The notes: generated from the sequence alone by a model not told the origin. A stretch of 64,000 nucleotides of DNA from Leptospira selangorensis (GCF_004769405.1 NZ_RQES01000019.1:124001-188000); one strand, 5' to 3'. Numbered from the stretch's first letter, positions 53,647-63,592 are shown. Numbers and translations are program-made.

Positions 53647-56600
53647 ATGAATCTGAAAAATATAAAAGTTTCTAATGTCGATAAGGGAATCAAACTCGCA
53701 ATCCTTTCTATTTTGTGGGCGGTAGTCCTAGGGTGTAGCCCGGAGAAAATGAAAGGATTTGCAATGTCGGATGTATTCGACCTGGGATTCTTTTCTGGGG
53801 GAAGGATATTTGATGCGAATCCTAATCTTCAACCTCCGTATAACAGTGTGGATAATGATACCGCCGTTCTTCCGGTAGATTTCGGCTCTACCAGTCCTCA
53901 GGCTACCTTATTCATTAATTCCGTCGAGAATGTGGACAGATACAAGGAATTAGAGATCCGCTTTTCTCATCCGATGAATAAGACCACTGTCGAACAAAAT
54001 TTTACGATTACAGGGAATTCAGGGAATTTGATCGGGCCTAATCCAGGTGGAGAATTTTACTGGAAAAGTCCGCAAAGATTATTCTTTAACCCTTATCGCG
54101 AGTTAAAACCTACAGAGACCTATACTCTTACAATTAATCCGAATGCGGCTACTATCGCAGGAGTTGCTTTAGAAAATTATAATATTAACTTTAGAACGAC
54201 CGCTGATTATAGTCTGACTAATAAAATTACTCAAGGAAGCCAATATACTCTAAATGGATCGAATGATATGACATTCGATCAGTCTGCTGTATTACAATTG
54301 GCTTCAACTTACGTAAATCCGGTAACAGGTGAAAATTACATCCAATCGGTTTCTTTGAAAAAGGTCGGTTCTAATAATTCTCAAGATATTTGTACCACTC
54401 CTCCTTGTTCAATGAGTGCTACAATCTCTTTGAACTTAAATACTTCTCAGGTTCCTCCTACCGTTGGTGGGAATACCTACTATTATGAGATTATTACTGC
54501 TAACGGAAAAACTTTCCGCAAGTATTTCAGCTTTAACTACGGTAAATTGGAGAATGCGAATGGTGTTCTTCCTTACGTAGCAAACGGCGTAATGGATGAG
54601 GCACAAATGCTTCCATTCTTAGGGAAAGCCATCCAGAAATATACTACAGGCGCTTTTAAAGTAAAAGATTCAAACGGAACACCTCGTACCTTCCAAGAAT
54701 TCTTATTGGGAATGCCAGATTTTCCTAAAAAGAAATTTTTCGAGAACAACGCATGGACTATCGGCGAAGCTTGTATGAGACAAGACGCTAAAATGTCTGG
54801 GGATGCGAACGTAGCGGCATTTAAAGATTTCGACTATATTCCTGTGTTCGGAGCTAAATCCGGTGGTGCAGGAAGGGGATATTGTTGGGTAAGACACCCT
54901 GATTGTGTTACGGATAACGGTCCTCCTTATCACCCTAAAAAAAGAAATGGGATCGATAGAGACCAATGGTGGAATATATACAATAGTAATAATTGCGGCC
55001 AAAATCAGAATAACGCGAATTATCCTCAGGCTTGTAAGAACTTATTCCATTGGGGCGAGGCTGCTTGGAGTCTTTGCCATTATCCTACCGACGTGAAGTC
55101 TTATAAGAACGGTGGATATACTTCTACAGTATTCTCTCCATTCGGTAGACCGGAAGGGGATATCGGATCGGCAGGAGAAGACCTATTAGATTGTGCCTTC
55201 CCTGCATGTTTCTTCGATTCATATCATATCGAAAAAATAGCTCCGGGACCTTTCTCTAAATACAGTGCTATCTTAAACGTAGCTTCCGGTGGAATTGCGG
55301 ACGGAAGTGCGGCGATCACATTAGACGTATACGTAACGGATATGAGACTTCCTAAATTAGTTCGTTGCGGTTCGAATAATGCAACTCATGGTTGTGCCGC
55401 AGGAACTGGAACCCAATTAGGAAACGTTGTTGCAGACTTAAAAGTGAACCCTGGTTCTGGAGGAGTAAATCCTGGATTAGGTCTGGATCTAAAATCCAGA
55501 TACACAGAGGTGGATCTTTTAGTCGTATCTCGTTTCGAAGACTGGTATGGAGCATTTAACGGACCGGGAGCTTTGCTTGTATTCAGAACAACTGCTAAGT
55601 TGAACTGGGATCCTGCAGTAGAAGGAGTGTTGAACCCGGCAGGTTACGATTGGAACGACGTCAAACTTTCTAAGCCTCGTTTGGCCTTAGCTCGTACTCG
55701 TAATAATATGACTGTGACTTCCGACGGTTTGATCAATATGACCGTTAAAACTCCTTTCACAGTAAATGATGACTATTTCCCTGATAATCCTAGCATAGCT
55801 CAGATACTTTCGAATACGAATAACTTCTTCATTCGTCCATGGGCAAACCCTTTACATATGTCTTTAGCGGGTTTATATCCTGGAGAAGATACTTCTGACT
55901 TTATGTATACGGAACCGATGACCTATATTCATGGTAGTGAAGGATTTAACACTATCATCGAAGCACTCGTAGGTAGAGCAGAGTTGAGTAATATGGCGAA
56001 CTTGACTGTGGACCAGGTGAAACAGATCATCACTCAATACATGTTGAGAGATATAGTACAAAGGATCGCTCCGAACGTTCTGAACTCTGTAATTGCAGAC
56101 TTAAGAGATACTGGAGTGACCATCACTTTACCAAGTTATCTTCCTGCACCTCTTGGAAACTTCCCATTAACTGTGAAGTTTAAGTTAAATACGGATGCTT
56201 CTATCAAACATGATGGAACGAATAAAGGACTTGTAACTTCTCTGGACTTCGCGTTCACAAGCGGTTATAACCCGCCAGGCGGACTAAGGACCCAATCCGG
56301 AAAAACCGGAATGGTTACGACCAGGACTTGGACTGCTGCGAATCCACCGCCTTCTACTTATCAGTTCAGTCAATCCGCTGCGAACCCTGGATTCTTGATC
56401 TCCATGCATACTGATACAATTTCTCAGGCTGCATTCCATTTATGGCAGAGAAGGGGATTGGATATCGTTCTGAATAAAGCATTCATTGATGGAATGAACG
56501 CTTTTGCAGGTGCTGACCCTCTATTTGCGTTAACGACTTCCTTCTTAAAAGCTTCTCCTTTGGTTACGATCCTCGTGCCAGGAAGAAACAAATTACAAGG

Positions 56601-57318
56601 TCTAAATGGTTCTAACGCAATTGCACCTCCGGTAAAATCTTTTGATGATATCGATATGGTGATGTCTCCAATCCATGCTCCTAACGTGAAGTTCAAACCT
56701 ATGACTTCCGCTGGAGTACCTAAGATGAGATTGTATTTCACTGAAATGCAATTACAGATCGTCGCTAAAAAACCGACTTCCTGCACAGGGCTTGTGGATT
56801 CCGAACTTACCGAATGCCAAGCGGATACAAGAGCGAACGGTTACCAACAAACTCTTGGAACAGTTAGGATCAGTTTTGCTGCGGATGCAGACTTCCGTTT
56901 CAAAATGTTCTCTAACCCGACCAATAACCCTGCATTTGCTAACTTGAATGCACTTCAGGTGATCTTGGATCCAGTGAATAACTTGGATTATGCAGTAGAA
57001 GTTTTGGAAGGACAAACTTACAATCCATTCGGTTTGGATCCTGAAGGTATTAAGTCGGTGATCGCTCCGTTAGTCACCACTTTGGTAATTCCAATGGTAA
57101 ACAGTATTATGAAAGAGATACCTATGCCTCCGGATATCACCTTCCCTAAATTGATCAACCCTGCAGGAACTCAATCCTGTGCGATCAGTGCGAAGAGTGA
57201 TAAGGTACAATTCTTCACCTTGACTACTCCTCAAGTTGCGGATCCGTATCTGTTAGGAGGAATGAGATTTGTAGGACAAGCTGTAACAGATCCTGCATCT
57301 CTGATTGTCTGCCCTTAA
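53647..57318 (+). CDS. Giant lipoprotein 2 with an N-terminal bacterial Ig-like domain
   Basis: 1223 residues. Signal sequence with lipobox VVLGC. Residues about 75-185 form a Big_5/SbsA-type Ig-like domain (LEIRFSHPMNKTTVEQNFTI, GGEFYWKSPQRLFFNPYRELKPTETYTLTI, NINFRTTADY). The remainder is beta-rich with cysteines (DVCMRQ-like EACMRQDAK, YCWVRHPDCV, NCGQNQNN). No further family. Start: the frame opens at GTG 53596, overlapping the previous stop as GTGA, and ATG 53605 is possible. ATG 53647 has GAGGG at 53636-53640 and gives a signal peptide of normal length, so it is preferred. A strong terminator follows. Confidence 0.72.
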   Translation: MNLKNIKVSNVDKGIKLAILSILWAVVLGCSPEKMKGFAMSDVFDLGFFSGGRIFDANPNLQPPYNSVDNDTAVLPVDFGSTSPQATLFINSVENVDRYKELEIRFSHPMNKTTVEQNFTITGNSGNLIGPNPGGEFYWKSPQRLFFNPYRELKPTETYTLTINPNAATIAGVALENYNINFRTTADYSLTNKITQGSQYTLNGSNDMTFDQSAVLQLASTYVNPVTGENYIQSVSLKKVGSNNSQDICTTPPCSMSATISLNLNTSQVPPTVGGNTYYYEIITANGKTFRKYFSFNYGKLENANGVLPYVANGVMDEAQMLPFLGKAIQKYTTGAFKVKDSNGTPRTFQEFLLGMPDFPKKKFFENNAWTIGEACMRQDAKMSGDANVAAFKDFDYIPVFGAKSGGAGRGYCWVRHPDCVTDNGPPYHPKKRNGIDRDQWWNIYNSNNCGQNQNNANYPQACKNLFHWGEAAWSLCHYPTDVKSYKNGGYTSTVFSPFGRPEGDIGSAGEDLLDCAFPACFFDSYHIEKIAPGPFSKYSAILNVASGGIADGSAAITLDVYVTDMRLPKLVRCGSNNATHGCAAGTGTQLGNVVADLKVNPGSGGVNPGLGLDLKSRYTEVDLLVVSRFEDWYGAFNGPGALLVFRTTAKLNWDPAVEGVLNPAGYDWNDVKLSKPRLALARTRNNMTVTSDGLINMTVKTPFTVNDDYFPDNPSIAQILSNTNNFFIRPWANPLHMSLAGLYPGEDTSDFMYTEPMTYIHGSEGFNTIIEALVGRAELSNMANLTVDQVKQIITQYMLRDIVQRIAPNVLNSVIADLRDTGVTITLPSYLPAPLGNFPLTVKFKLNTDASIKHDGTNKGLVTSLDFAFTSGYNPPGGLRTQSGKTGMVTTRTWTAANPPPSTYQFSQSAANPGFLISMHTDTISQAAFHLWQRRGLDIVLNKAFIDGMNAFAGADPLFALTTSFLKASPLVTILVPGRNKLQGLNGSNAIAPPVKSFDDIDMVMSPIHAPNVKFKPMTSAGVPKMRLYFTEMQLQIVAKKPTSCTGLVDSELTECQADTRANGYQQTLGTVRISFAADADFRFKMFSNPTNNPAFANLNALQVILDPVNNLDYAVEVLEGQTYNPFGLDPEGIKSVIAPLVTTLVIPMVNSIMKEIPMPPDITFPKLINPAGTQSCAISAKSDKVQFFTLTTPQVADPYLLGGMRFVGQAVTDPASLIVCP

Positions 57319-57683
57319 ACACTCCTAGCTATTTCGAAAAACTAGATGTCGAAATGACCGAAAGGGTTTCCCCTTTCGGTTTTTTTTTAAGGAGCTTCTT
57401 GGATTACTAAATTAGAAAAAGCTTATGAGTGAGTCTTCACTCAATTAGGATTGTGTAATTTTGATTTTCTTTTGCTACAGTTTCGCAAAAGTTTTCGTTC
57501 GATTTTTATCGAACGGCATTCATTATTTCATAACGATCGTTAGAACGTGCTATATAATTTTATAAAAAAGAAAAGGAAACTCATTCAAATACTTGCATTT
57601 AAAAATAGTGAGCATTTAGTCACAATTTTTGTCCCGTTTTCATAAATGGGTTGCAGGAATCCGGATAAGATAGGAAACGAAAA
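57319..57683. other. Intergenic region with terminator and palindromes before the membrane-tethered BTAD regulator
   Basis: 365 bases. After the terminator (57357-57388) come three palindromic elements: TGAGTGA-GTCT-TCACTCA at 57426-57443, CGTTCGAT-TTTT-ATCGAACG at 57496-57515 and TAACGATCGTTA at 57531-57542. No credible ORF. Confidence 0.45.
57357..57388 (+). terminator. Strong rho-independent terminator of the giant lipoprotein operon
   Basis: Perfect 10-base stem ACCGAAAGGG / CCCTTTCGGT with a TTTC loop, followed directly by eight T, 39 bases after the stop of giant lipoprotein 2. Confidence 0.9.
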
Positions 57684-59267
57684 GTGGATATGACGTATTA
57701 TCAGCTTTCATGTTATTTGGTCGTGACTGTATTAGTATACCGTACGATTCATAATTTAGTTTTATATTTTAGAAATCGGAAACAGTCATACCTTCTATAC
57801 TTCGCCTTACTACAAGTTGCGTATGGCGCCTATCTATTTTGTTTTATCCAAACCATCAACGTAGACAACCCTGAAAAGGCTCTGATCTGGGAAAGGGTGG
57901 AGAATGCTACAGCAGTAGTATTTGCCACGTTTATCGCGTTATTCGTGAATAATTATAAAAAACTTTTTAGCAGAGATTTCATTCTACTCTACGTGTTTAT
58001 GAACCTGATCCTGGTAGGGATACTTTTACAGGATCCAAACGCGTATACGATGAGCGTTGCTCATCCTAAACATTTTCCTTCTTTAGGCATCGTGATCTAC
58101 GAAACAGACCAGCCTACTAGCATGCAATTTATCTTCCTTTCTAGTATTTTGATGATTATATGGACTTTAATCAAGGTAATGAATCAATTTCGCAAGAATC
58201 GATTCAGGAACCATTTCTTATTTTACGGATTGGTATTATTCTTCGCGAGTTTGATCGCGGATATCTTGGTTGCGAGCGATATAATCGGAATTCCTTATAC
58301 TTCTCATTTTAGCTTTTTGATCCTGATGTTCTGTGTGGATAGTTTCCTTACGGTAAATAAGTCCGAAAGGGAAGTCAGAATGGAATTCAAGGAATCGGTT
58401 TCCAAATGGCTTATTAAGCCGGAAACTTCTTCTTTTGGCTCACAAACAAAGAACACAAGCGGAGAAGGTTCCGAATCTAAGGTTAATAATGAGAAGGGCC
58501 GTAATCCTAAAAAGTTAAGTGTTCGAGCTTTAGGTCCGTTAGAATTGGATTTGGATGGAAAGAAGATCCCTGCAGCCGAATATTCCAGTAAGAAAAAACT
58601 TCTCAAACTTATTAAACTATTATTAGTTCGTTTTGGCAAAGGTGTCCATAAAGAAGAATTATTAGAGAATCTTTGGCCTGGGATGTCCGAGAAAAATGCT
58701 CTAAACAGTTTGCATGCATTACTTTTCCGTCTTCGCAAGATACTCGGAAATCCGGAAGCGGTTGTATTTGCTGAGGATAGATTATTCTTCCATTCTGATC
58801 TGGTAGAAGCCGACTTTGTGGAATTCGAGAAAAAATTCGAGGCAGCAGGGAAACTTCTTCGAAACAAAAAAGAAGAAGAAGCGGTGCAATCTTATAGAGA
58901 AGCACAAGAACTATATACTGGGGACTTTTTCGAATTCGATCTGTATTTCCCGGAATCGGAATTAAAACGTGAATATCTACGTAAGAACCTGATCGAAATT
59001 TATAGAATTTTATGTGAATATTCTCAGAAATCAGGAGATACAAATTCTCTACTTTCCGATTCGGAAAGCTGGATCCGTCTGGATGATCTGGATGAAAGAG
59101 CTTGGAGATTCCATTTCGAATCTTTACAATCTCTTGATCGTAAGAATGAAGCTCTACGCAAATTCGAGGATATGAAGAAGATCCTGAAAAAAGAATTAGG
59201 CGTGGAACCTGACCAAGAGACAGTTTCACTCATTGAAAAGATACGAGTTACTTCTCCAGTGAGCTGA
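57684..59267 (+). CDS. Membrane-tethered SARP/BTAD-type transcriptional regulator
   Basis: 527 residues from a GTG start. N-terminal about 220 residues carry about seven membrane helices (QLSCYLVVTVLVYRTI, LLYFALLQVAYGAYLF, LILVGILL, FIFLSSILMIIWTLI). After a hydrophilic linker (about 235-275, Ser/Asn/Lys-rich), a winged helix of the SARP type follows (ALGPLELDLDGKKI, LVRFGKGVHKEELLENLWPGM, NSLHALLFRLRKIL). It ends in a bacterial transcriptional activator domain with TPR-like repeats (EEEAVQSYREAQELYTGDF, KNEALRKFEDMKKIL). SARP regulators are normally soluble; a 7TM anchor makes this a one-component membrane sensor. Downstream of the giant lipoproteins. Confidence 0.78.
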   Translation: MDMTYYQLSCYLVVTVLVYRTIHNLVLYFRNRKQSYLLYFALLQVAYGAYLFCFIQTINVDNPEKALIWERVENATAVVFATFIALFVNNYKKLFSRDFILLYVFMNLILVGILLQDPNAYTMSVAHPKHFPSLGIVIYETDQPTSMQFIFLSSILMIIWTLIKVMNQFRKNRFRNHFLFYGLVLFFASLIADILVASDIIGIPYTSHFSFLILMFCVDSFLTVNKSEREVRMEFKESVSKWLIKPETSSFGSQTKNTSGEGSESKVNNEKGRNPKKLSVRALGPLELDLDGKKIPAAEYSSKKKLLKLIKLLLVRFGKGVHKEELLENLWPGMSEKNALNSLHALLFRLRKILGNPEAVVFAEDRLFFHSDLVEADFVEFEKKFEAAGKLLRNKKEEEAVQSYREAQELYTGDFFEFDLYFPESELKREYLRKNLIEIYRILCEYSQKSGDTNSLLSDSESWIRLDDLDERAWRFHFESLQSLDRKNEALRKFEDMKKILKKELGVEPDQETVSLIEKIRVTSPVS

Positions 59268-59396
59268 TTGTTTTGGAAACGCTGCACTATAAAATAAAAC
59301 GCTCATTAGAAAAAAAATATTGGACGAAGTAAATCCCTTCTGTACGTTCTTCCAGAATCCCCCATATTCTAAGTAAAAAATAACCCCCGAAATAAA

Positions 59397-60395
59397 ATGA
59401 ATAAACGAATCCTTTTTTTTGTAACGATTGTTACAATTACCCTGGCAAACTGTTCCATCGTATATAGAGTTACCGGTAAAACTTTAAACTCTTACGCCCA
59501 AGACCATTTGGTTCCTTTTTATCTGGCTTCCGATGATTTGGATGCGATCTGTACTGGAGGAACTGCACTCGGGCCTTTAGTAGCTTCTTTCGAAAGGACA
59601 GGAGCTTCTGTGGAACTGGCCACTATGGTAGCGCAAATGGGAGCAGGGATGTGTGCAGAGAAACAAGCACAAGAGGCTGAACTTTTATATATCGCAGCAG
59701 TTCGTAAAGGTAAGGGAGAAGAAGCACTGGATAACCAGGCAAGACAGATCCGTTACCATGGGATTGCTGCCAAAAGATACGGGGACGCACATAATAGATT
59801 CCTTCAATACTTCGGAGAATGGAAAGGGAAATGTCCTTCTATCAGCGAAGACGAAGAGTTATATTATTTAGTGGGACTTTCTTCCGGATTACTAGCAATT
59901 CTTCACGATTTTGCTTCTCAAGGATATGCGGGGATCACTCGTGAAGTACCTAGCGTTGTAGCAGGTGGATCCAAATGTTTGGATTCTAAAAAATGGTGGG
60001 GAACTCCTTTAGCATTAGAAGCTGTTGTATGGCTTTCCGTTCCGGGTGCGACTCCTGAAGGAAAAGATGCTAATAAACAAATGGAAGAAGCTGTCAAACA
60101 GGGCGACCAAGCTGGAGTTCGTATGTCCAGGGCCTTCCAGATCCAAGCCGCTGCCGGAAAAGGTGATGTGGAGAAGATCAAAAAACTTATATTAGAACAT
60201 TCTAAAGTTATAAGCCAAATCCCTGCTAAGAAAGAATATCTTTTCTTGGAAGCATTTGCTGAAAATTTATCACGTCATGAATCTGATAAAATTTGGATGA
60301 AAGAGACCGGACATAGAGGACCGATTAACTTCTCCTCTTTCCCGGGAAAAAAGAAAAACAATAAAGAAGAAGACGATCTGTTAAAAGATCTTTGA
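59397..60395 (+). CDS. TatT-like TRAP-associated TPR lipoprotein
   Basis: 332 residues with lipobox TLANC (Cys19). The helical body with the segments ALGPLVASFERTGASVELATMV, YYLVGLSSGLLAILHDF and SAGKGDVEKIKKLIL matches the TatT (TRAP-T) component of spirochaetal TRAP systems, a trimeric TPR lipoprotein that associates with the solute-binding P component. First gene of the TRAP cluster with the P component 54 bases downstream. Family assignment from pattern and context. Confidence 0.75.
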   Translation: MNKRILFFVTIVTITLANCSIVYRVTGKTLNSYAQDHLVPFYLASDDLDAICTGGTALGPLVASFERTGASVELATMVAQMGAGMCAEKQAQEAELLYIAAVRKGKGEEALDNQARQIRYHGIAAKRYGDAHNRFLQYFGEWKGKCPSISEDEELYYLVGLSSGLLAILHDFASQGYAGITREVPSVVAGGSKCLDSKKWWGTPLALEAVVWLSVPGATPEGKDANKQMEEAVKQGDQAGVRMSRAFQIQAAAGKGDVEKIKKLILEHSKVISQIPAKKEYLFLEAFAENLSRHESDKIWMKETGHRGPINFSSFPGKKKNNKEEDDLLKDL

Positions 60396-60449
60396 GCGGG
60401 TTCTTGGGTGGAAAACGAAAAAAAAGGGACCTTAAGGAGAAAAAACTAT

Positions 60450-61457
60450 ATGAAGAAGTTTCTCATTCTATCGGTAATCATTCTCGGGACTTGGATGTCC
60501 GTAGGTGTGGGAGCAGCGGAGACGGTGGATCGATCCATGTGTGTATTCGATCCTTCCGGAGCACACGGAGACGTGTTTAAAGCGGCACAAAGATACCAAG
60601 CACAAGCTTTAACATGGGGAATCCGTCTGGATCTAAAAGCTTATACTGACGAAGTTGTGGCAAACTCCGACTTCAAAGCCGGAAAATGTAATATGGCATT
60701 CTTAACTTCTCTTAGAGTAAGAAGTTATGTGCATGAATCAGGATCCATCGAAGCGATCGGTGCATTGCCAAGTTATGACCTTCTCCGCAAAACAATCGAA
60801 GCATTATCAAATCCTAAAGTAAGAGAACTGAATACGGACGGCGACTACGAAACCATGGCTATGTTCCCTGGCGGAGCCGTTTATCTTTTATTAAGAGACA
60901 AGAACCTGAAAGATATCAAGGACTTGGCCGGTAGAAAGATCGCTACTTTAACTTATGACCAAGCTGCCACTACCATGGTGGATATCGTAGGAGCTTCTAT
61001 GGTTCCTGCTGAGATTGCTACTTTTGCCGGTATATTCAATAACGGAAGAGCGGATGCTTGTTATTCTCCTGCAATCGGGATCAAACCTTTGGAACTAATG
61101 AAAGGAATTTCTCCGAATGGTGGAATCGTTCGTTTTCCGATCGGACAATTGACTTTCCAGATCGTGGCTCGTCATAAAGATTTTGCAGAGGGTTTCGGAA
61201 ATACTTCTAGAGCATGGGCAGCGACTCAATTTGATGCAATGCTTTCTCTTACCAAAAAGGCTGAGCAAGAAATTCCGGCTAAGTTTTGGATAGAAGTTCC
61301 TAAAGATCTTCAAAAGAACTATTTCGAAAAATTCAGAGAAGTTAGAATTAGGCTGAGAGACAAAAAAGTATATCATCCTACCATTCTGAAATTAATGAAA
61401 AGGGTTCGTTGCAGCGCGGATAAAGAAGCCGCTGAGTGCGCGGATAACCTGGAATAA
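60450..61457 (+). CDS. TRAP-type solute-binding protein (P component)
   Basis: 335 residues with a signal peptide (cleavage after VGAAE region). Mature part begins VDRSMCVFDPSGAHGDVFKAAQRYQAQALTWGI and has FPGGAVYLLLRDKNLKDIKDLAGRKIATL, resembling the DctP-like or TRAP solute-binding fold with the conserved substrate-domain motif. Positive Arg/Lys pairs suggest a carboxylate or similar ligand. ATG 60450 has AAGGAG 10 bases upstream; the frame start at 60408 overlaps the previous gene. Between TatT and the permease, as in other spirochaetal TRAP-T clusters. Confidence 0.78.
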   Translation: MKKFLILSVIILGTWMSVGVGAAETVDRSMCVFDPSGAHGDVFKAAQRYQAQALTWGIRLDLKAYTDEVVANSDFKAGKCNMAFLTSLRVRSYVHESGSIEAIGALPSYDLLRKTIEALSNPKVRELNTDGDYETMAMFPGGAVYLLLRDKNLKDIKDLAGRKIATLTYDQAATTMVDIVGASMVPAEIATFAGIFNNGRADACYSPAIGIKPLELMKGISPNGGIVRFPIGQLTFQIVARHKDFAEGFGNTSRAWAATQFDAMLSLTKKAEQEIPAKFWIEVPKDLQKNYFEKFREVRIRLRDKKVYHPTILKLMKRVRCSADKEAAECADNLE

Positions 61458-61480
61458 TTTCTAAAACTAACACAAAAAAG

Positions 61481-61500
61481 GCGGGAAAAATCTTTCCCGC
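61481..61500 (+). terminator. Hairpin between the TRAP solute-binding protein and the permease
   Basis: GCGGGAAA-AATC-TTTCCCGC, an 8-base stem, then TACTCTT. With only a weak T-tail it may partially attenuate and set a lower expression for the permease. Confidence 0.5.
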
Positions 61501-61541
61501 TACTCTTATATCAATCAATCGCAGATTCCAGAGGATATTCT

Positions 61542-63530
61542 ATGTGGAGAAAAATCGTTTCCTGGGCGGTATTATTCTTTTTATTCGTACCCCTTGTTCA
61601 AAGTGGAAGCCAGTTAGTCCAAGCTAGGCTACTGGGCTTAGGCGGCAGTATTTGGCCGAATTATGCAATGATCCGAAATGTTTGTATCGCGGATCCGAAT
61701 GCGGAAGCAGATACAAAAGCAGAAGTCAGCCAAGCGGATATGGACGCTTTGGATGATATCGGTCTTGGAGATACAACCGGTGGGAAGAATGTAGGAGTTC
61801 CAACAGGACCTACTGAGACCCAATTAGAGTTAGAGAAGCTGGCCGGCTCCCTAACTACAGGGCAGAAATTATATTGCGGATTCGAACGTAGGCTTTCTTG
61901 GATTACTATCTCGGCCATAGATTATATTCCAATGACAATGGTATTTCTACTGATCGTAGCTGGAACTGTTTCCACTACCAGAAGATACCATATTGCTCTT
62001 AGGAATCCTGAAAACTCAAAAGAGGAAAAGATCACGGAGTGGAGCCAGATCATCGCGAATACGATCATTATGGTGTCCGCTGCATTCATGTATCCTCTTC
62101 AAAAAGGTGTGGAAGCTCAGATCCAAGTGCTTTGGGTCGGTGGGCTTATACTTTTAGCAGGATTAAATTTTTATAATTTAAAAAATCCTGTATTTAAAAA
62201 CGGAGAAGGTAAGCAGAACACTAAACTTTCCAATGCATTATTATGCGTTCCTCTTTATGCTTGGATGGCGCTGATTTGCGGATTGTACTTCTTTATTTTA
62301 GAGAAACATCCAGCTGGACTTGCGATCTATCTGCAAAAATTGACGGCACACGCTCAGCTTTATATCCAGATTGGTCTTTATGTTTGGACTGGAATTCTTT
62401 TAAGAGATACTTCTTTAGGAAAAAGATTTTTCGATCTTTTGAACCCATGGAAACTTCCTTCCGAATTATTGGCGGTGATTATCGTTGTTGTCGCGGCTCT
62501 TCCTACAGCTTATAGCGGCGCATCCGGGATCGTGGTTTTAGCATTAGGTGCTACAATTTTTAAAGAATTGAGAAGAGCAGGTGCAAGCCAAGAGAGAGCA
62601 CTCGCTGCTACTGCAATGTCAGGAAGTTTAGGAGTAGTTCTTCCTCCATGTTTACTCGTGGTGATCGTTGCTTCTTTGAACTTAGAAGTGACTACTGACG
62701 AATTATTCCATTGGGGTTGGAGGGTGTTTGCACTTTCTTCCACTTTATTCTTGATCGTTAGTTGGTTTAGTAGAACCGAATCCTGGAAGATCAAGCCTGA
62801 ACAAGATGCATTTAAAAAATCTTTATTGGCATTCAAATCTTTCTCAGTGTATTTGGTGATCTCCATTGCAATCGTTCTTACGATCGTTCTTGCACTTGGA
62901 ACCCATTTCGATGAAAGAACTGCACCGTATATCCTGCCGATCGCGATGTTGGCGCTTCTGTTTATCGATTATAAAATTTCCAAAAAGGAAAAATTGGAAA
63001 AAGGAGAAACTCATAACGAAGAAGTGGAACTTTCCAGAACTTCTTATGATGCAGGTTCACATTTAGGAGCACTTCTTCTCCTCATGGGATTATCCGCTTG
63101 TATGGGTGGGGTTTTTGAAAGATCGGAAGTGATCAATCTATTCCCGACTCAACTAGGTTCTCCAATGTCTGCGATGTTGATTTTGACATTTGCTCTTGTG
63201 ATCATTGGAATGCTTATGGACCCGTATGGAGCCGTGATCTTAGTTTCAGTAACCTTGTATCCGATCGCTAAGGCAAACGGTATTCATCCTTTGAATTTCT
63301 GGATGACTGCCCTTGTTTCCTTCGAGTTGGGTTATTTGACTCCGCCTGTTGCACTCAACCACTTGTTGACGAAACACGTAGTAAGAGACTTACTAGTAGA
63401 GGATAAAAGTTTAGAAGGAAAAGGTTTCTTTGCAAGGCATGAACATATCGTAATTCCGATTATTGTTCTAACACTTACCTTGCTTGTGACCGCTTTCGGG
63501 CCGATCCTGTATTCTAAATACGCCGGATAA
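61542..63530 (+). CDS. Fused TRAP transporter QM permease
   Basis: 662 residues with about 17 membrane helices. The N-terminus has one helix and an acidic periplasmic insert (residues about 30-105, rich in Glu, Asp and Gly; one Cys). A DctQ-like four-helix section follows, then the DctM domain with TAYSGASGIVVLALGATIFKELRRAGASQERALAATAMSGSLGVVLPP and a C-terminal GYLTPPVALNHLL. It uses an ion gradient to import the ligand bound by the P component. The fusion and the acidic insert are typical of spirochaetal TRAP-T systems. Confidence 0.88.
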   Translation: MWRKIVSWAVLFFLFVPLVQSGSQLVQARLLGLGGSIWPNYAMIRNVCIADPNAEADTKAEVSQADMDALDDIGLGDTTGGKNVGVPTGPTETQLELEKLAGSLTTGQKLYCGFERRLSWITISAIDYIPMTMVFLLIVAGTVSTTRRYHIALRNPENSKEEKITEWSQIIANTIIMVSAAFMYPLQKGVEAQIQVLWVGGLILLAGLNFYNLKNPVFKNGEGKQNTKLSNALLCVPLYAWMALICGLYFFILEKHPAGLAIYLQKLTAHAQLYIQIGLYVWTGILLRDTSLGKRFFDLLNPWKLPSELLAVIIVVVAALPTAYSGASGIVVLALGATIFKELRRAGASQERALAATAMSGSLGVVLPPCLLVVIVASLNLEVTTDELFHWGWRVFALSSTLFLIVSWFSRTESWKIKPEQDAFKKSLLAFKSFSVYLVISIAIVLTIVLALGTHFDERTAPYILPIAMLALLFIDYKISKKEKLEKGETHNEEVELSRTSYDAGSHLGALLLLMGLSACMGGVFERSEVINLFPTQLGSPMSAMLILTFALVIIGMLMDPYGAVILVSVTLYPIAKANGIHPLNFWMTALVSFELGYLTPPVALNHLLTKHVVRDLLVEDKSLEGKGFFARHEHIVIPIIVLTLTLLVTAFGPILYSKYAG

Positions 63531-63552
63531 AAAGCCGCAGAGTTGATTAAAT

Positions 63553-63580
63553 ATCCGATGTAGGAACTCCTACATCGGAT
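63553..63580. terminator. Hairpin between convergent TRAP permease and the terminal partial gene
   Basis: 12-base stem ATCCGATGTAGG / CCTACATCGGAT with AACT loop, 22 bases after the permease stop. T-tails are weak on both strands; may serve both. Confidence 0.55.
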
Positions 63581-63592
63581 TTCCAAGAAGTC

